DNA of 64,000 nucleotides from Alopecurus myosuroides (taxonomy: Eukaryota; Streptophyta; Magnoliopsida; Poales; Poaceae), in the NCBI GenBank assembly GCA_028641055.1, contig CM054057.1, forward strand, positions 324,514,941 to 324,578,940, read 5' to 3'. This document shows, piece after piece, positions 59,554 through 64,000 of this stretch. The position numbers were made by a program, and so were the translations under genes. The number at the start of each line of letters is the position of its first letter. The stretch's first letter is position 1. The notes beneath the pieces are model-generated. The model searched no databases. It was given only the letters and a program-made list of their open reading frames with translations, and was not told where the DNA came from.

Positions 59554-60629
59554 TGTGGCTATTACTACTATACTAGTATATAGGTTACTATTATGCCAGT
59601 AGTTAAACTTGGTAATTCCAAGCCCATAAGCCACCATATGGTATTTATTACCATCAAATATACTAGTCCCTAAGTGGACACCCTAAAATTGTGATTCTAC
59701 AAAACAAAGGCTTTACGGAAAAACCCGGAGAAAAGGCGGATCCTTGTTCTCCGGAGGAATGTGGAAGTGGTCATTTTCGAGAAAGTGGTGTTTTCAAAAA
59801 TGACACATAACCTAGTCTTTGCCGGACAACCTTTACCGTACTGCCACCCTATCCCAACATGGGCACGGGGCTTAACTGGAAGTTTGTTCTTGTTAGTGTG
59901 TGTTCTATCTCAATCGCTATAAGGGACGTCGTACCCTCGAACCGAATGTCGTGGAGACATATAAAGTGTGGGATTAATTTTCCCTCCGGATGCAGCAGTT
60001 GGGGCTCCTGGCTTGGCGGGGATTAGCTCGGTGCCGGGGATGCGGACACTCGACTGAGAGATATGCATATACTAGCTTGAACATAGTGAATGGTTATGAT
60101 CAGATACCTGATGTTTACATACTGTTGTTACAGTCCGTGGTTGTTCACGGTAGGTGTACTGGATCTGGTGGATGAGTACACCTCTGCAGAGTACAACTTT
60201 TTCGAAGAAGCCGCGTCCTCGGATATGGACAGTTGAATGGCCATGTAGCTAGCATTGTGTCAATGTTTTCAAAAGAGGAAGTTTTTGAAAGGGAATTTTT
60301 GAAAGGAAGTGTTGAACTTGTGAAGTTCGGAAAGGAAGGAAAACTTATACCGTGGAGGTATCGTCGATGATGGAAAGCCAGATGTGGTTATACAAAATAA
60401 AGTGTTTTGCAAAGAAAACCTTTTCTACTCTAAGCAAGAATTCTGGAAACTGATTTCCAAGAAGTTTTGCAAAGAGAAAATATTCTTTAATAAAGCTTTA
60501 CAAAACCTCTTGTACATGTGATATCTACAAGAGAAATAAAACTATATTATTTTTCTTCTGAAGTATCTTCTTCAACGAAGATACAGATTTACCTGACTGC
60601 AATTGTGGTGTCATCATATATGAACACCA

Positions 60630-60836
60630 TTGATAGTGAACCATATTTATAGCCTACCTATTCCACCATATAAGCATATTTGCATGTTGGTAAGTGACAT
60701 GATGGATGTCTTGCTGAGTACATTCAAATGTACTCATTATGGTTTCGCCCCTGGTATCTACTTGCCAGACTTTGAGAAGGAGCATCCGAAGGATATCTAT
60801 GAAGAGAAGTACGGAGCTGACGGCTTTGCGAACTAG
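60630..60836 (+). other. Conserved LTR mini-ORF A (3' LTR)
   Basis: 68 codons, differing from the 5' LTR copy at two residues (H for P at codon 5, H for P in EKEHPKD), same TAG. Confidence 0.4.
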
Positions 60837-61114
60837 GATCGTCTCCGGGTCAGCAGCCTGTAGGTTAAGACGTGACTTGGGCTCATCTACGTTGTGTTCT
60901 AATTGTCTTTCGTTGTGTTTGATAAGTTGCCTGCCCTATGTGGCAGTGGTGTTAATCTTGATCATGTGATCTTTTATGTAATACCTTTATGTATTCGTGT
61001 AATGGATGATATATTTCTGTGTGCCAACTTTGTATGTTGTTCACGACTGATCTTTCTGGGATCGTGAATGTATGCATACGGAGGGTTTCAGACTGCCGGT
61101 CTGGGGTCCTTACA

Positions 61115-61654
61115 GTGGTAGGCCGGCCCAAGGCGCGGCGCGGCCGATGGGCCGCATTCAGCCCAAGACCGGTTCCGCCGAAAATAAAAGAGGCGGACAG
61201 AATAGTGCGGGCAGTGTGGGCTTAGACCGGATTCTGGCCCGTTTTCGGCCTGCTGCCAATACGGGCCGGACCGAAAGCGTGTACGTGTGGATTTTTACAC
61301 TTTAGCACTTGGACTTTTCTGGAATTACGTAAATTTTTATTCCTGCTGAATAATTTGCCTGTAAGCCCCTAGAACTATCTGTTTTTGCCGAAATTGTAAA
61401 TTTGACCACAAAATAAATTCGGAAAGTCATTTTTAGGGCCAAATTTCACGTTTCGAGCGCGCTTAGCATAATATCTCTTCATACATGCTTTCATATCATG
61501 TTTTACTACCGTAATTAATTGTTTAATTCACAGTAGAGCACTGTTAGCATGTTATTTAAATTTTGGAACGCCGTCATATTGAATTTTTGTATCAACATCG
61601 TTTTATGCAATCGATTACCTGCTGTAATATGATACATGTTTGCATAAATCGCAG
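61115..61654 (+). other. Copia leader, right half
   Basis: Resumes the GC-rich leader with the second GTGGT, then becomes AT-rich and ends GCATAAATCGCAG directly before the gag ATG, a good splice-acceptor context. Together with the GT at 44649 it suggests a leader intron in the uninterrupted element. No other gene is seen. Confidence 0.5.
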
Positions 61655-62779
61655 ATGGCCGGAATCATGAACCGCGAATTCGAGGAGTTGGCTCAGACTG
61701 GGCTGAACTGCTTGGCTTGGGCCTCAGACGTGGAGATCGTCCTCGAGGGCCGTAACATCAAGGGAGCGCTGGTCGCGGGGACCCCGACAGCCCCCAGCAC
61801 CACGACTGCGGCAGAGAATGCGCAGGCACTGCATTTCCTCCGCCACCACATGAGTGTTACGTTGAAAAACGAGTACATGGCTGAACAGAGTGCTTCAACC
61901 CCGTGGGCCACTCTTAAAGAGAGGTTCGCTAGGTTGAAGTACCACGTCAAGCCAAAGGCGGAGGGGGATTTGTTGCGTCTGAGGTTTGCGGACCACAAGT
62001 CGGTGACGTCGTTCAATTCCGTGTTACACGTGATTTGTGCGAATCTCGAAATGTGTGGTACGAAAATCACAGACGAGGAGAAGATAGAGAAAACTCTATC
62101 CACCTTCCATCCAAGTAACCTCCAGAATGCGCGGAACTACCGCCAGGAGAACTTCACGCAGTACTCGACGCTCATTGACACCCTCCAGGTGGTTGAGGCG
62201 CAGGATGAGGTTCTGAAAAAGAACTTCACCTCGCAGCCTTTCGGAGGGGGCCCAAGCGAGGAAGGTTATGTCGGCGCCTACAAAGTGCGCCAGCCAAAGT
62301 TCAAGCAGCGCGGCAGAAAAGGCAAAGGCAAGAAGAGACCTAACCATCCCCACCCGGCCAAGGAGCAAAAGGCGGGTAAGGGGGAGGTGAGGCCCCACGA
62401 CTGCTTTCGTTGCGGATCGAAGCTTCACTTCTCCAGACAGTGTCGTGCTCCCAAGCATGTCGTGGACGCCTTCAAGGCCAAGAGAGCGCATGAGGCGCAC
62501 CTTGTCCAGATAGAGGCGCCACCAGCGCCCGCTGCGGCGCCCGTGATGATCCCCACGCCCCCTGCCGCGCCCGTTGAGGCGCACACTGGGGCACCTGTGG
62601 AGGCACACGTGGCGGTTCCCACGAACGCCACCGTGTCCATGGAGGTTGAGCACACCGTGTCCCCTCCAACGCCACAGTTGGACATCGCCGCTGCCGCCAC
62701 CATGATAGCCACGGAGGAGAAGCTTAGCGAGATGGAGATCTCGGCTGAGCTGGATGGTTACCTTGCGGACTCCATCTGA
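61655..62779 (+). CDS. gag: Copia Gag polyprotein
   Basis: 374 codons from ATG at 61655 to TGA; this ATG was chosen because it begins the gag homology (MAGIMNREFEELAQTGLNCL), although the frame is open slightly upstream. Residues ~10-190 form the retrotransposon Gag/UBN2-like region (WATLKERFARLKYHVKPKAE, IEKTLSTFHPSNLQNARNYR). A Lys/Arg-rich stretch is followed by a CCHC zinc knuckle at C250, C253, H258 and C263, which binds element RNA. A long Ala/Pro-rich C-terminus follows. No stop or frameshift: this looks intact. It lies about 17 kb from its own LTR promoter because of the nested element. Confidence 0.88.
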   Translation: MAGIMNREFEELAQTGLNCLAWASDVEIVLEGRNIKGALVAGTPTAPSTTTAAENAQALHFLRHHMSVTLKNEYMAEQSASTPWATLKERFARLKYHVKPKAEGDLLRLRFADHKSVTSFNSVLHVICANLEMCGTKITDEEKIEKTLSTFHPSNLQNARNYRQENFTQYSTLIDTLQVVEAQDEVLKKNFTSQPFGGGPSEEGYVGAYKVRQPKFKQRGRKGKGKKRPNHPHPAKEQKAGKGEVRPHDCFRCGSKLHFSRQCRAPKHVVDAFKAKRAHEAHLVQIEAPPAPAAAPVMIPTPPAAPVEAHTGAPVEAHVAVPTNATVSMEVEHTVSPPTPQLDIAAAATMIATEEKLSEMEISAELDGYLADSI

Positions 62780-63035
62780 ACTCCGCTCATTTATTCATGA
62801 TTCTTATGGAAATAATTTGATACAATTCATTCGATTTGGTTGTAAGCTCTATGAGAGCAACATTATTTGTTTCCTTAAAACATTTATCGACGCTTGGATG
62901 ACTTCGTCATCATTCATTTATTCCATTATTTTAAATAGAGATACTTATGTTATGTTCTGAAATATTTGCATGTTTAATTATTATTACTGTAGCATCTTCC
63001 TCGCTCACGTTTAATAATTAGACACTATATTTTAG
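62780..63035 (+). other. Spacer between gag and pol
   Basis: AT-rich stretch containing stops in the pol frame, the last being TAG at 63033-63035, inside TATATTTTAG. Gag and pol are also in different frames. Pol would need reinitiation at 63054, a separate spliced mRNA (the TTTTAG is acceptor-like) or another recoding route. Confidence 0.6.
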
Positions 63036-63053
63036 AACACGTGTGGCGCCCGG

Positions 63054-64000
63054 ATGGAGGAAACGTGCCTTGCCGATAGCGGTACCACCAATACCATTTT
63101 GAGAGATACAAAGTATTTTGAGTCCATCAAGAAAATTCCAGTGAGTATTACGACGATCGCCGGCTGCGGTCCTCATATAGTTGGCTCCGGACGAGGCACT
63201 ATAACACTCCCCATGGGAACACCTTTGATAATTAATGATGAATTGTTGTACCCGAAAGCGACTCGTACTCTCTTGAGTTTTAAAGACATTCGTATTAACG
63301 GGTTCCACATTAAGACCCATGATGATGACACCGGTAAGGAGTACCTACTCATCACGAAACGGGATGAAAATGGTAAACATGTTGTCGAAAGGCTTCCTTC
63401 ATTCGATACAGGGTTGTACTACACTAAGGTAGTAGCACCACCCATGTACACTACCCTTAAAACTGTTTTTAGAAGCTCTGAACTATTCTGCCTTTGGCAC
63501 GATAGGTTAGGCCATCCCGGTCTTACGATGATGAGAAATATAATTAACAACTCTAATGGTCATAATGTTAATGTGAAATTTTTTCCGAATCCTGATGATT
63601 TCGTGTGCTCCGCATGCGCTAAGGGGAAATTAATTATTAGACCATCGCCCCTAAAGGTGAAGGATGAAATCCCCGCGTTCTTGGAACGTATCCAAGGGGA
63701 CATATGCGGTCCTATCCAGCCCCTTTTGGGTCCGTTTAGGTACTTCATGGTGCTCATTGATGCTTCCTCTAAATGGTCCAATGTTAGCCTGCTGTCAACA
63801 AGGAACCATGCTTTTGCAAAGTTGATCTCTCAGATCATGCAAATGAGGAATAAATTCTCTGATCATCGTATTAAGTCTATTCGAATGGACAACGCCGGTG
63901 AATTTACTTCAAAGGCGTTCAATGATTATTGCATGGCAACAGGAATCAAACTTGAGCACTTTGTACCGCACGTCCACACGCAAAATGGACTTGCGGAGGC
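63054..64000 (+). CDS. pol: Copia Pol: protease and integrase, partial
   Basis: Open from ATG 63054 (METCLADSGTTNTILRD context) to the window edge, about 315 codons. The aspartic protease active site D-S-G starts at 63075. A GAG-pre-integrase zinc finger follows: H at 63498 (LWHDRLGH) and CSAC at 63606-63617. Integrase core: first Asp in QGDICGPI (63699), second in RMDNAGEF (63888), and Glu in NGLAE (63996), with 35 residues between the last two, i.e. a complete DD35E triad. Protease before integrase is the copia order; reverse transcriptase and RNase H should follow beyond 64000. No damage seen. Confidence 0.9.
   Translation, partial: MEETCLADSGTTNTILRDTKYFESIKKIPVSITTIAGCGPHIVGSGRGTITLPMGTPLIINDELLYPKATRTLLSFKDIRINGFHIKTHDDDTGKEYLLITKRDENGKHVVERLPSFDTGLYYTKVVAPPMYTTLKTVFRSSELFCLWHDRLGHPGLTMMRNIINNSNGHNVNVKFFPNPDDFVCSACAKGKLIIRPSPLKVKDEIPAFLERIQGDICGPIQPLLGPFRYFMVLIDASSKWSNVSLLSTRNHAFAKLISQIMQMRNKFSDHRIKSIRMDNAGEFTSKAFNDYCMATGIKLEHFVPHVHTQNGLAE

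Larger units (their letters stand above)
45521..61114 (+). mobile_element. Complete 15.6-kb non-autonomous gypsy element with ~6-kb LTRs (TSD GTGGT)
   Basis: LTRs 45521-51556 and 55061-61114 have TGTCACAT...GGTCCTTACA ends and flanking GTGGT (45516-45520, 61115-61119). A tRNA-Met primer site follows the 5' LTR. The pre-LTR end carries an inverted GAATCTCG/CGAGATTC motif and a strong polypurine tract, as in Del/Tekay-type chromoviruses. The internal 3.5 kb has no gag-pol beyond a doubtful gag start and is mostly an LTR-like tract. LTRs differ by roughly 2-3 percent in the stretches I compared. It is a large retrotransposon derivative (LARD). Confidence 0.93.
55061..61114 (+). repeat. 3' LTR of the 15.6-kb element
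   Basis: 6054 bp, same layout as the 5' LTR. Differences visible from the first line onward (TGTCACATACC against TGTCACATCCC) plus short indels. Its GC-rich block is at 56390-57060, mini-ORF B at 59338-59553, mini-ORF A at 60630-60836 and the hairpin at 60716-60735. Confidence 0.9.
44306..64000 (+). mobile_element. Ty1/copia element with intact gag and open pol, 3' end off the window
   Basis: Proposed 5' LTR, primer-site-like sequence, ~1.47-kb leader (44585-45520 and 61120-61654), gag (61655-62779), a 254-bp spacer, and a protease-integrase frame from 63054 still open at 64000. The order protease then integrase, with copia-type signatures, places it in Ty1/copia. The leader is split by the 15.6-kb element at 45521-61114, which probably separates the LTR promoter from gag. 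The coding parts show no damage in the window, unlike every other element here. Confidence 0.8.

Overview
This 64-kb window is repeat-packed intergenic DNA from a large-genome grass, most likely a Pooideae cereal or relative (wheat/barley/rye or oat/ryegrass type). I see no intact host gene, no tRNA or rRNA gene and nothing prokaryotic. The evidence is the set of elements present: gypsy LTRs with the TGATACGTC...ATCA termini common in Triticeae, a BARE/Angela-type copia LTR with a tRNA-Met primer site, very long-LTR gypsy elements with tRNA-Met primer sites, and a CTCCCTC...GGAGGAAG Stowaway MITE. Almost every base belongs to a nested retrotransposon. For five insertions I can read matching 5-bp target-site duplications (TSDs), so the order of events is unusually clear.

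Layout. (1) <1-8376: a minus-strand Sabrina-like gypsy element whose ORF is split by a plus-strand, internally deleted relative (1096-4552, TSD TACCT). (2) 8377-11428: a GC-rich, possibly low-copy segment with a small open frame interrupted by a solo gypsy LTR (8883-10630, TSD GCGCT), followed by minus-strand ORFs over a 116-bp loopless palindrome. (3) 11429-18729: a BARE/Angela-like copia element with heavily eroded gag-pol and a truncated 3' LTR. (4) 18730-19790: an Athila-like integrase tail, minus strand. (5) 19800-24345: an old copia LTR fragment split by a 3.56-kb solo LTR (20389-23948, TSD TAAGG). (6) 24346-26504: a GC-rich gene relic, a T-rich stretch and the start of a ~250-bp-period GTTCCT tandem repeat.

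(7) 26505-41578: a ~6.1-kb solo LTR (minus, TSD CCTAT) inserted into the tandem repeat and itself split by a very young minus-strand non-autonomous element (30857-39846, TSD CCATC). That element has two 4.26-kb LTRs enclosing only 476 bp. (8) 41579-43908: the rest of the tandem repeat and its T-rich edge; 43909-44062: the Stowaway MITE. (9) ~44306-64000+: a copia element with intact gag and an open protease/integrase frame running off the window. Its leader is split by a complete 15.6-kb gypsy element (45521-61114, TSD GTGGT) with ~6.04-kb LTRs and no gag-pol.

How the parts relate. At least four elements (1096-4552, 11429-18729, 30857-39846, 45521-61114) lack usable coding capacity yet keep some or all of LTRs, primer site and polypurine tract, so they must have moved with proteins supplied from elsewhere. 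The two giant-LTR families share a design: a GC-rich leader-like block inside the LTR, AT-rich intron-like DNA, and a plant-style 3' end with a short GTAC hairpin. The only element here with apparently functional coding sequence is the right-hand copia element.
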